DNA of 64,000 nucleotides from Saccoglossus kowalevskii (Eukaryota > Hemichordata > Enteropneusta > Harrimaniidae), in assembly GCF_000003605.2 (NCBI RefSeq), contig NW_003109082.1, positions 102,675-166,674 on the forward strand. The letters are read 5' to 3'. The translations under genes were made by a program, and so were the position numbers. Position 1 is the stretch's first letter; every line of letters starts with the position of its first letter. The notes below the pieces were generated by a model. That model saw nothing but the letters and a program-made list of their open reading frames with translations. It was not told the DNA's origin and did no database searches. Of this stretch, positions 50,901-62,900 are shown piece after piece.

Positions 50901-53900
50901 AGTGACAAGGTTCTTTTTTTAAATGTTAAAATATCAGATTACATAATTCTGACATTTTAATTGTCTAAAGTATCTGTTCTTAAAGATGCAATATGGATGT
51001 AATTTTTAGTGTTGATATTGTATATTGATAGATACATTAGAATATGTTTTATCGTGACATATAAATGCTGTTTATGTAGCTCACATCTGAATATTTGTTC
51101 AATAAAACAATGTGCATTGGTTGTTTTGGTATGTACATATTAGTGGTTTTGATTTTTTTTGAATTTGTGTGTCTTGCAAACACAACTATTTGAATATACG
51201 TTAAATCATTATTTGGTCTACAGTATGGAGTCTTGAACAACAGTATTAAAAATATATTTTTTTTTTTGTTCTTATTGCTTCTTTAATAAAATCATATGTG
51301 CCTTGCACTGATACAGAGGTATGACACAGTACATGTAGGTTATAATTTGTAAAATGTCGAAATATTGAGAAATAAAAAGATTACCCATAGCAACTTAAAA
51401 GAACACTTGTGCAATTGTTACTTTGTGCACAACTTGTGTCTAAATATTTCAACATTATTCTGTTTTCAATTTCATTGATCTATATCCATCCATCCATCCA
51501 TTTGATATCTCTTGCAGGAAATCCAGTTAAAACTCTTGAGTGCAAGTAATGGTGGTATGGTGGGTCCCCAGTCTGAAGCCACGATTGTCATAGAAGCCAA
51601 CGATGACCCACATGGTGTGATACAGTTTGCTAACTCACAGTATGTGGTATTGGAAGAAGAAGGCAACACAGTGGCTAATATACGAGTTAATAGAAGGTAT
51701 GGAATCACTTCAAAGCATGACACAAGTGAATACTTTAAACGCTTTCAGTTTATTCACACCTAAACATAACAGAATTACCAAACATCAACAGATTTTCTGA
51801 AATAACACTGTAATTCATTTACTACCTTAATAAGATTGTGGTAATATTTATACAAACATTCACGTTCGAACATTTTCAAAAAAGAACAAAACTTCATTGA
51901 ACTTGTGATTATTACGTTGTTATTATAGCCGTGGAACGTTCGGAGACTTGGAAGTCTTCTACAGTACCAAGGAAACCAGTCTTATGATGTCAGCCACTGC
52001 GGGCAGTGACACAGTCTTAGATTACTACCATTCCCCGCTAGAGGGCAGTATAATGGGACAGCCTAAGAACTACATTGATGTCAGTCAAATGTCCTTCCCA
52101 CTTGGTGAATGCGCTGGTCGGTGTTTGCAAGAGAAAGCATGTGCATCTTTTGAATTTAAAGATGATGTTAATACTGACGTGGAGTGTTGGTGGTCTCTGT
52201 CTGCTGATAGCACTTCATTTGATGCTTCCACAGGATTCTCATACTATGTCAAAGATATGAATAAGGTAGTAAATTACTTTGAAAAATTATAGCTACAGAA
52301 ATCATCCCATAGAACAGCGCCCTCACGTGGTAATATAGCGCCCTCATACTGCCATTTTGATTTTTTTTCTTCTATGAATTATATGAATAACATGCTGTAA
52401 AACCATTGATTTTCACTGGCACTTAATTTCACTAATTTGATGTTTTAGCTTTTTCACTGGGTTTTAGTTTCAAAGGTTTGGAATGAGTTCTATTGTTATT
52501 TTACCGGTTCAGATAAATATAATTTACTTTGATATATATTACATATGTGCGCATCATCTTTGATAAACAATGGAACAGTGTCCTAACATGGTATTATAGT
52601 GCCTCCATACAGTCAGCTTATGCATAAATTATTGCTGTCTGGGGTAAAAAAAGGAACACCACCTACACCTGAAATTATAGCACCTTCATACTGCCATTTT
52701 AAATTTTTTTGTCAAATATTCAATAATTTATTATTTTGTTTGGTAATATGAGTACTGGTTTTATTAATTACATAGCCTATAAATTTATCATTTTTTTTAC
52801 CATCCTGGTTGTTATATTCATCTCACGTAGGTACAGCCATTGTATGATGGCCAGGCTGCAGCTGGTGTGGACTTTGCACCAGTTAACAGTGGATCAATCC
52901 AGATATCAGATGGGGCTAGCTTTGGATATGTAACTGTTGTTGTTCTCAATGACTCTATCCCAGAATTGGATGAATCTTTCCAGGTATGACATAAATTTAT
53001 ACTGTATTTATTTTTTCTAACAAGTCAAGCAATTCTAACTACTGTAAAGGGGTTAATTATTCACTGGGTTTTAATTTTGCTTATTTCGCTGACTGGAAAA
53101 TGTGCTTAATTAAAACCTAGTGAATATGTAAAATTTAGCATAGAACACGTTATCTAAATGATAAAACTGTGAATTTAAAACCCACTGTATATGCCTGAAA
53201 TGGTAAATCAGCGGAATTTAAATCCAGTGAAAATTAGTCATTTTACAGTACCTCATATGCAGTATCTTTTTTTGTAGGACTTTTTTTGCTTCTGACTAGC
53301 TGTAATGCATACCATGCATAAATCAAAATTCTCAGAATCATATTCCAATGAGATCAACCAATCAGGGAAGGCCTTTCTGTAATGAACTGATCATTCAGCA
53401 TATGTAATTTCAAACATGATTAGTTATTGGTCAAACAGGATTTGAACTTTGAGGTCCCAGCAATCCTTTTTTGGATGTACTGGTCACTTCATTCCTGATT
53501 GAGTTGTTTCATACTCTTAACAGGTGAAACTGGAGAGTGTCCGACTCTTAGACCTGGTACCATTACCACAGAATCAGCCACAACTTGGACAGCAGACTGA
53601 AGCAGAGGTGATTATCGGTAGTAACGATGATGCTAACGGCGTCTGGACAATTTACAGTAATAGCCCTGATGCTACCGAAAATGGTCAGAGTATAGCTGTT
53701 GAAGAAAGGGATGGCCTGTCAGTAAGTGTGGAACTTGTTATAGAAAGAACTGGTGAGTTGATTTGAAGTTAATATCATGTTACATGCCTGCAGTTGTATA
53801 TTTAGATGGACACAATAAATCAAATCTATTGTCTTCATACCTAAGCTCAGATGTTGGGCAATGTATGTTCTGTATTTTGGGAAACTGATCCACATTGTAA

Positions 53901-56900
53901 ACTCTTGTTTGTAATTGTAATTAATAATTTGAGGATCTACTTGAGGACTGTAATCCATGAAATTCGCCATGTCCAAGACTTAATAATGACAATGAGGCAG
54001 TTTATTGACCAAAATCGAATAATCTTTGATGGTGCGGTGACAGAAGCAAACAAAAGATGCGTTACTTTGTACTGGTAATAAAAAATGAAAATGTGTCAAA
54101 TTTAATCATGTTCAGGAGGTGCCATTGGAGATGTATCCATATCATGGCGTGTTGCCGGTGGTACTGCTTCTAACAGGCTTGACTACACAGCTGATGGAGC
54201 CACTCTTACATTCCCACCTAGGGAACGCAGACAAGGTAAAGAATAGAAACAGAATACTGTGAAATATTTTATTTTCGCTGGAATTAATTTTTGCTGAAAA
54301 GGCTTTTTTGGGCGTTTTGCTTGGAATTTATTTTCACTGATTTTTTGATGAGTTGAATGTGAAATATAGGAAAAAAAGTATATTCGCTGGATTTTATTTT
54401 TGCTGAAGGGATGATTTCGTGAAAATAAAATAAATTCCAAGCGAAAATAAAGTATTCTACAGTAATCTACTTACATATATAAACTATATTTGATGCAATT
54501 TCTTTCATTCTCAAAATCATCATCACCAACCCGGACACTGTCTAAATACTAAATTAAAGTTAAATGAAGCCTGTACATATTTTAAGATTTAATAGACCAT
54601 TTTTCCGTTCACTGCGAGAATCACGTGTGACAAACAAAGGTCATAGCGTCGTAGTCGCATCAAACATCGTGTGGGATTCGACAAATGCGAAAGTATTTTG
54701 GGGGACATTTCCATGCTTAATAATGTGCTGTACACATTTGATGATAGGCAATTTCGATTAAGTAAGGGTATTCGGAAACAATATTCCTCTGTTGAAGATC
54801 GGCCGGCCGATGTGAGCTACGAAATAACAAAAATCGATTTTTGCAGCAGACTTTCAACGCGCGTCTTTCATGCATGTCGCGAGATCTCGCAATTGTACGG
54901 AATATCACCTATTCAAGCATGAACATTAACAACAATGCATTCTGTCATAATTTCTCTGCTCATGTTGAAAGATTTGTCTTACCTTACACTGATGATTTAT
55001 GGAATATTTTATTTACAGAAATCACTTTGAGTATTCGTGATGATGTAATTCCTGAGGTAAATGAAACCCTGATAGTTGAGTTATTCAATCCTGGTGGTGG
55101 CAGTATACTTGGTAGAAGAGACTACGTGACTGTGACGATACTGGCCAATGACTACGTTGCTGGTGTTCTCAAGTTTACTGTCCTATCATACATTGTCAAG
55201 GAAGGTAGGAAATGTTTAATATTTCCATTTTACTTCAATCTTTTCGACACCAAATTTATGATTGTGAATCTAAAAGATTTACCAATCCAACTCTACATCA
55301 GAAACTATTCGCCTCAATCTAATTAAAATCTGATGTAGTTAAATTTTATATTTGTTTTTGTTATTTTTGTTTATTTATGAATATCAGGGTTTGCGCTAGT
55401 GTCTTGGCAAGACGAGTCCCACTTACAAAATTTTATACTGGATAACCTTATTAGAGATTGGACCCCAGCTTGCCTGAAAAACCAGGTCCCTCTTCAATAA
55501 TTGGAGTCAGGGAAGCAAAATATGGGGTTAATGCAATCCCTGAATATTGTTAAGTTTTTTATTTATCGTTAATAAGTCGCCTTAAAGCGGGGAGTCGTCA
55601 CCTACGCAGGCATCAGGTGGCCATAACATGTCATTGTTTACAAACAAGTGTCTACCCATGAGCCTTTGCGTTTTAGCGTGTGTAGTTATCATCTCTTGGG
55701 ACTCAATTTTCGTGCATGCACTGGTGACGGCCCTCCCGCTTTAAATATCGTGATACTATATAAAAAAAACCCATAATAACAGCAAGTAAAACCAAAAACA
55801 ATAAAAGAATATAAAATGGAACCTATAGGTACATTATATTTTAATCAGATTTCTATTTAGCTGTGGTACTTTCTGTGCATTTTTGGGAGGATCCCTTAAT
55901 AAATGCCATATTTTTTTTTTTTTTCAAGGTGACAGATTTGAAGTGACGGTGGAAAGATCACCACCAGCAGTCGGTACAGTTGAAGTTAGTTGGAAAATAG
56001 AAGGTGTAAACAATCATCTGCCACAACTTAATTTTCAAGACATCAATGGAACTCTTGTGTTTGCTGAGGTTAGGACATACCATTGCCCAATAAACATTAT
56101 TGTCTATGGAAACATAAATTGCTAGTATTGTATCAATGTATGAATGAATCTAGTTCTTTCTTTTTAACATGGCATGATAGCTACATTAATAATATGCAAA
56201 CAACTCAGACATGGGCACTTTATGACAAATCCTGTTAAATTTGAATCAGTATCTTTACTGGTAATTCAGTGGTCGTTGTACTGAACATGTGATTAACCAG
56301 AGCTTAGACAGATTTTATTTGGTTGGCCAAGGTCCAATGGCAGATCTAATACACTGAGACAATGATGCAACTTGGAGAGAACCTTGGTTAAAGTGGTTGC
56401 TGCTGGGATAGCATACCATTATGATAGGAAGATTTTCCTATTTTTGTGGCAGTTAATTCATAAAAAAGACAAATTACACTATATAGCTGATGCTGCTGTT
56501 GTTGGACACATTGCATCTCTACATTCTGGACTCCAGAAAATGTTTGATTATTTTCGATATCATGAATTGTACACATACACATAATAACAATTTCTCAAAA
56601 ATAAATGTTTTGAACTCACATTGCGGTACATATTTTTTCTTGTGGGCAGGGTCAGTCTATCCAAGTTATATCTATCTATACATTGGTAGACGACACACCA
56701 GAAACCAACGAGGAATACGTTATAAAACTACATGACCCCATCACTGAAGGTAAGAAAACCACAATTTTGTTCTAAAAACCGTGTTTATTTTAAGAACAAG
56801 TTCTTAAGATATTGAACAATCTATGGAATGGTGTATGAAACCACATGTGTGTTGCATGTGTTGACAAACTCTGACACTGATATCCTTACACCAGGTGTAC

Positions 56901-59900
56901 CACAGACTGGAGCGGCTGGTCTGGACACCCAGGGTTCAACAGCTAGCATAACAATTGAAGCCAGCGATGAACCATACGGTATATTTGTATTCACGCCGGG
57001 ATCCGTTGAGCTGAAAACTGATGAAGCTGACAAAGTAGAAGAATTGATTGTTGAAAGAAAGTTTGGTTCCATTGGTAAGAAAATGTTTTCATATTATTCT
57101 CTCTCGTTAATTGTGATGGTTGATTTTTATTTAAAATTTTTTTTTTTTTAAATGCGCATATTTTAAGAATGAGATGCACTCAGTGTGACGACTGCAAAGC
57201 CTGAATATAATGGCTCTCCACAGAAGTGGTGAATGACCTAAAGTACTTTGTTGCTAGATGTGTAAATTGTATGGGAAAATTGATCAGATTATTTTGAAGG
57301 TAGTGAAATAATAAAAATCTCTATTGTAGCGTTAATGGTTTAGGTTTCATTACTTTCTAGGATACGTTCGAATATTTTATGAGATTCGGGCTGGCAGTAT
57401 TAATCCATTGACGCCGTATGATAACATTGCCTCGTCTAACACTGACTTCATACCGCATACCGGTTACATTGACTTCACTGACGGCATTGTAAATCAACCT
57501 ATACAAGTACAGATATTGGAGGTGAGATCTTACAAACTGTTTTTTTTTTTGGATGCTTTAAGTTGTGAAACTTTAAAGGCCCAATTCACTTGCCCTGGGC
57601 AAGTGTGAATTGGAGGTGTGGCTATGCTAATGAGTGTTGTTAATCACTTGCGTAGCCTTTGACGCATCCTGTTTCAGTGGTCCAACATCACGTGACTTTG
57701 ATTGACAGTAGTTAATTATTCAAGATTAGTAGCGGGTCCCTTTCCCCGGTTTGTGTTTTTGACTTTTATCCGCCAAAATCTCAGCTCGTACACTATTTAT
57801 TGTCATAAATACTACACACAGTCACTGCTGTGATATTCATAGTCACATGCATCCACTTTGGCACGACATAATCGACCTGCAAGTTCCAGAAAACGCGTTT
57901 TGACCGGAGCTTGGCTGGAGCTGTTTACTACAGCGTGACAAGCAAGGAAATAATCCCTATTGTTTAAGAGCGTATTTATAGTATACCTGGGTCTTTAACC
58001 TGGTACCGTAATGAATCTTAAAACTGAAAAACTACAATATACTTTTTCTTAACTGAACATGTTAAAAACTGCCTGAATGTTTTTTTTAGTCTGGTTGTCC
58101 TGTTTTTATGAAAGATCTATAAACCAATTATTACCTCTGTAAACGAAACACATTTCCTAGGTGCCTCTTGTGTTCAGTTTTAATACACGAGTTGAACTGT
58201 ATAAAAATGAATGTAAACCAAACATCCACGAACATTTTTCCCGCTCCCTGTTTAGTTTTGATAGGTTTTTCTGTGAAAGACTTATAAATTCTCGGTCGTA
58301 TTGGTGATCATTTTATTCTGAGTTCACTTGGATATAATTTTCTCTATTTCTAGGATACAATACCAGAGCTAGATGAAGTATTTCTTGTCAATCTTACATC
58401 TGTGATGTTAATGAGTACCCCAACCACTGATACACCACCTAAACTAGGTAGGAATTCTTACTATAATATTCACAATGTTAAGTTGATAAATGATTCTGTT
58501 TCCTAATTACTGTAGAATACTTTATTTTCGCTTGGAATTTATTTTTGCTATTTTCGCTGAAGGGATGATTTTGTGAAAATAAAATCCAGCGAATATACTT
58601 TTTAGCTCCGCTGTCGACTTTGTCGAGCGGAGCTTATCATATGNNNNNNNNNNNNNNNNNNNNNNNNNNNNNNNNNNNNNNNNNNNNNNNNNNNNNNNNN
58701 NNNNNNNNNNNNNNNNNNNNNNNNNNNNNNNNNNNNNNNNNNNNNNNNNNNNNNNNNNNNNNNNNNNNNNNNNNNNNNNNNNNNNNNNNNNNNNNNNNNN
58801 NNNNNNNNNNNNNNNNNNNNNNNNNNNNNNNNNNNNNNNNNNNNNNNNNNNNNNNNNNNNNNNNNNNNNNNNNNNNNNNNNNNNNNNNNNNNNNNNNNNN
58901 NNNNNNNNNNNNNNNNNNNNNNNNNNNNNNNNNNNNNNNNNNNNNNNNNNNNNNNNNNNNNNNNNNNNNNNNNNNNNNNNNNNNNNNNNNNNNNNNNNNN
59001 NNNNNNNNNNNNNNNNNNNNNNNNNNNNNNNNNNNNNNNNNNNNNNNNNNNNNNNNNNNNNNNNNNNNNNNNNNNNNNNNNNNNNNNNNNNNNNNNNNNN
59101 NNNNNNNNNNNNNNNNNNNNNNNNNNNNNNNNNNNNNNNNNNNNNNNNNNNNNNNNNNNNNNNNNNNNNNNNNNNNNNNNNNNNNNNNNNNNNNNNNNNN
59201 NNNNNNNNNNNNNNNNNNNNNNNNNNNNNNNNNNNNNNNNNNNNNNNNNNNNNNNNNNNNNNNNNNNNNNNNNNNNNNNNNNNNNNNNNNNNNNNNNNNN
59301 NNNNNNNNNNNNNNNNNNNNNNNNNNNNNNNNNNNNNNNNNNNNNNNNNNNNNNNNNNNNNNNNNNNNNNNNNNNNNNNNNNNNNNNNNNNNNNNNNNNN
59401 NNNNCCGAAAAGCCTTTTCAGCAAAAATTAATTCCCGTGAAAATAAAGTATTCCACAGTATTATACATTCAAATGGATGTAATTGGTCGTACTGAAATAA
59501 TAGCACCAGCAAAAAAATAAATAACTGAATTATGTGTGTTTATATACAAACAACTGTAGGTCCTGCTGATACATTGGCACAAGTTACAATTCGTGCAAAC
59601 GATGGCACTCAGGGAGTTGTACAGTTTGCTAACACCTCAGCTAGGTAAGATTAGTACTGTAAAATCTGTATTAAAAGCCGCGGCTTCTATTAAAATGGTA
59701 CAATGCAACAGAGGGGATGCGGCTTCTATTAGAGCATCTACACATATGAGAAATGATGAATTTTTTATTCTAAATTATTCAAAAAGAATGGGTGCGACTT
59801 CTATTAGGGATGCGGCTTCTAATACAGATTTTACGGTACTCAAGATTGGTGTTCAAGTTAAATTTATCCTCTTTTTGAAATTATGAAAAATGCATTTGAA

Positions 59901-62900
59901 AAAAATATGAATTCTATCTTTGTAAATTATCTTTCATCACTATGGAGAGTTTAACCACGCTGACATGACTTATTAGTCAGTTTCAAATTTGCATAGGTCT
60001 ATTCATTGGAGAGTGCCTAAAATATAATGATGTAACGTAAAAGTTGTAGGATCATTTATTTTCATATTGTGTATTTCCATTTCAGCGTAACAGTCACTGA
60101 ACGCAGCATGAACGTCACATTGATAGTAGAACGTATTCAAGGTACATACGGAACCGTCACTGTATTCTGTTATACCCAACCATTAGAGGCTGACAGACAA
60201 CTTGACTACATATTCACTGATCAGGTGAGTGCAATGATACCATAGTTACCCATAGCAATGACTATTTCTAGGATTTGAAATTGTGTGAAATGATATTTAG
60301 TTCCATGTGTGGAGTGTCTAAGACTTTTCAATTTGTGAAAAGTCACTGTTCTAGTATCCCAACCAATTCACTAAGGAAATTAATTTACACATGTTGTCAA
60401 TTGTCACATGTTTCTCATTTATGTTGACTATTTCATAGAAGTAGAAATGTAGTTTTAATGCGAACACCAGATATTTAATCTAATGTTCATTATTTGCAGG
60501 TGTTGACATTCACGGATGGAGAGAGCATGAAGATAATCGTCATGGAGATACTGGAAGATGACATTCCTGAAGATGATGAAACGTTTGAAGTTATCCTTGA
60601 TAATGTTAACTATGGTCTAGAACTTGGCACTCCTAGGAAAGGTAGAATATAATCTCCAACACTAATGAGTTCATTCAAAATTAAGGTTTTTTCAAAATTC
60701 GGCTTATCAATGATATTATGTGTTTTCAGATCATAGTATTTGATTAGTAATGCTTAGATAAATAACAAACATGTGTCTGTGGTCACAATTTGTCATTATT
60801 ATCCAGTATTGTAAAGGATTAATTATTCACTGGGTTTTAATTTTGCTTGTTTCGCTGACCGGAAAATGTGCTAAATTAAAACCCAGTGAATATGTAAAAT
60901 TTAGCCTAGAACACTTTATCTAAATGATAAAACCGTGAATTTAAAACCAACTAAATATGCCTGAAATGGTAAATTAGCGAAATTTAAATCCAGTGAAAAT
61001 TAGTCGTTTTACAGTATGCAATTAATGGCTAGTATGTGTTTTTATTGGTGCAGCGCTTCTAATAGACCAAATATATATTTTTTTCTGTAGATATTTTGCT
61101 TTAAAGCGAGAGGATCGTCACCTCCACACGCGCAGGAATTGAGTTCAAAGCGACGATAACAACACACGCTAAAAACACAAAGGCTCATGAGTATACGCTT
61201 GTTTGTAAACAATAACACGCTATGGCCATATGAACGCATGTACAGGTGACGACTCCCCCGCTTTAAATGAATATAAATTCATTAATTATTATAAAAAAAT
61301 CAATATATAACTAATGATTGAATGATGCTGTTTTGTTCACAATTGCAAGCCCACAATACGTTGCTAGGTAACCAGTAACATTGCAGGGTAATTCACTGAC
61401 TATTGTCAACGTTTAACTTTTTCAGCAACTGTCACCATTCTCGCTAATGATGATGCATTTGGTGTTGTATCCTTTGCGAGTTTTGTCAATGTAACAATCT
61501 ATGAACCGACAGAGACCAGTACGGCCGACAGCGTTGCTCGATTCACTGTGGTACGGGATCGAGGAGCATTTAGAGAAATTCAGGTGCCATTCCTGGTCAC
61601 TAACATAGATGGTGGACAGGCAGTTGTTGATGTCACACCAGTTGAGGGGTTTATCACATTTGAAGCTGATATTGATACAACGGTGAGTAAATAATGACAC
61701 CAAAAATCTGCACTTTCTTTCACTGTACTTGCTTGTTACACCAGAGGTCAAATTTGATGTAATAGAATTTGATTTGAGTATACCCCTCAGGAACTTTGTA
61801 ATTGCTAAATCTTTTTGAAAAAAGTATCATATTAACATAATAATATTATACATCTGTTACCATCACCAAACGTTACAGTCTGCTGTAATTTTGCATGCAT
61901 TCTACCATATTAGGAAATGTGAATTCTAAATATGCAATGATTACGTCGTATTTCCAAAGTTCATAAAGAAAGTTTCAATAATCTTCACTGTTTGACTCTG
62001 GGCAATCCTACACTAAGCAACTAGATCAGGAAGACCTATAATAATAAGGTTATTATGTGTATACAGCACAAAAAATGACAGTACACGGCGGCATCAACCC
62101 CCGCTATGTGTCAGCCGATACTTTTGCTGTATTGTCTTCATGCATACTTTGTGGCATTTTTGTAAAAACCTCATAGTCTTATCAATATATTGGTGAGGAA
62201 TTTCTGTACACTTGAAATAAGCAATAATTAAATCTACAAGTCTGTTTTGCATGTTCTCAAGTTTTCAAGATGTTAATTTCTTAATTAATTCTCACTTCAG
62301 GTATTAGAAATTTCTGCTGTGTTGGATAACGAACCCGAACTTGATGAAAGCTTTATGGTGACTTTACTGGAACCCACAGGAGGTTCTCAGCTTGGATTCC
62401 CTAACACAGGATACATCCAGGTTGCTGACAATGATGCTCCTTTTGGTTTGATGCAGATCTATCCTTTAGCAATACCAGGGTAAGAGACACATTACTATCT
62501 AAATGATCCAATACAAATATGATTGACTATGGTATATTAAACACTTTGAATAACCACAAAGACTACATCATCGCTGTGTCTGTCCTAGTTTGGGATTCAC
62601 TTATTTATTCTATATATATATATATTTAATTCTTTATTTTTCAAATATTTTATAAATATTTTAAGTAATAATAATTGCAATTGTGGTAGTGAGTATGAAA
62701 TAAAATGTACATAATGAATTAAATATATATAAAATAAAAAATATACTCTCCATACACTATATCGGATTTTAATCAGTTCGCAACAGCACTCTGACTATGA
62801 GATAACGCATATTTCTCTCACTTTTTCATTTCAGCTGTGGTTAGACCACATCTAGTTAGATTAACACATTGACATTGACATCCTGTATCAACAGCATTCA

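Noticed and set aside
58522-59512. Long open frames of about 290-300 codons on both strands
   Set aside because: They consist almost entirely of the N gap.
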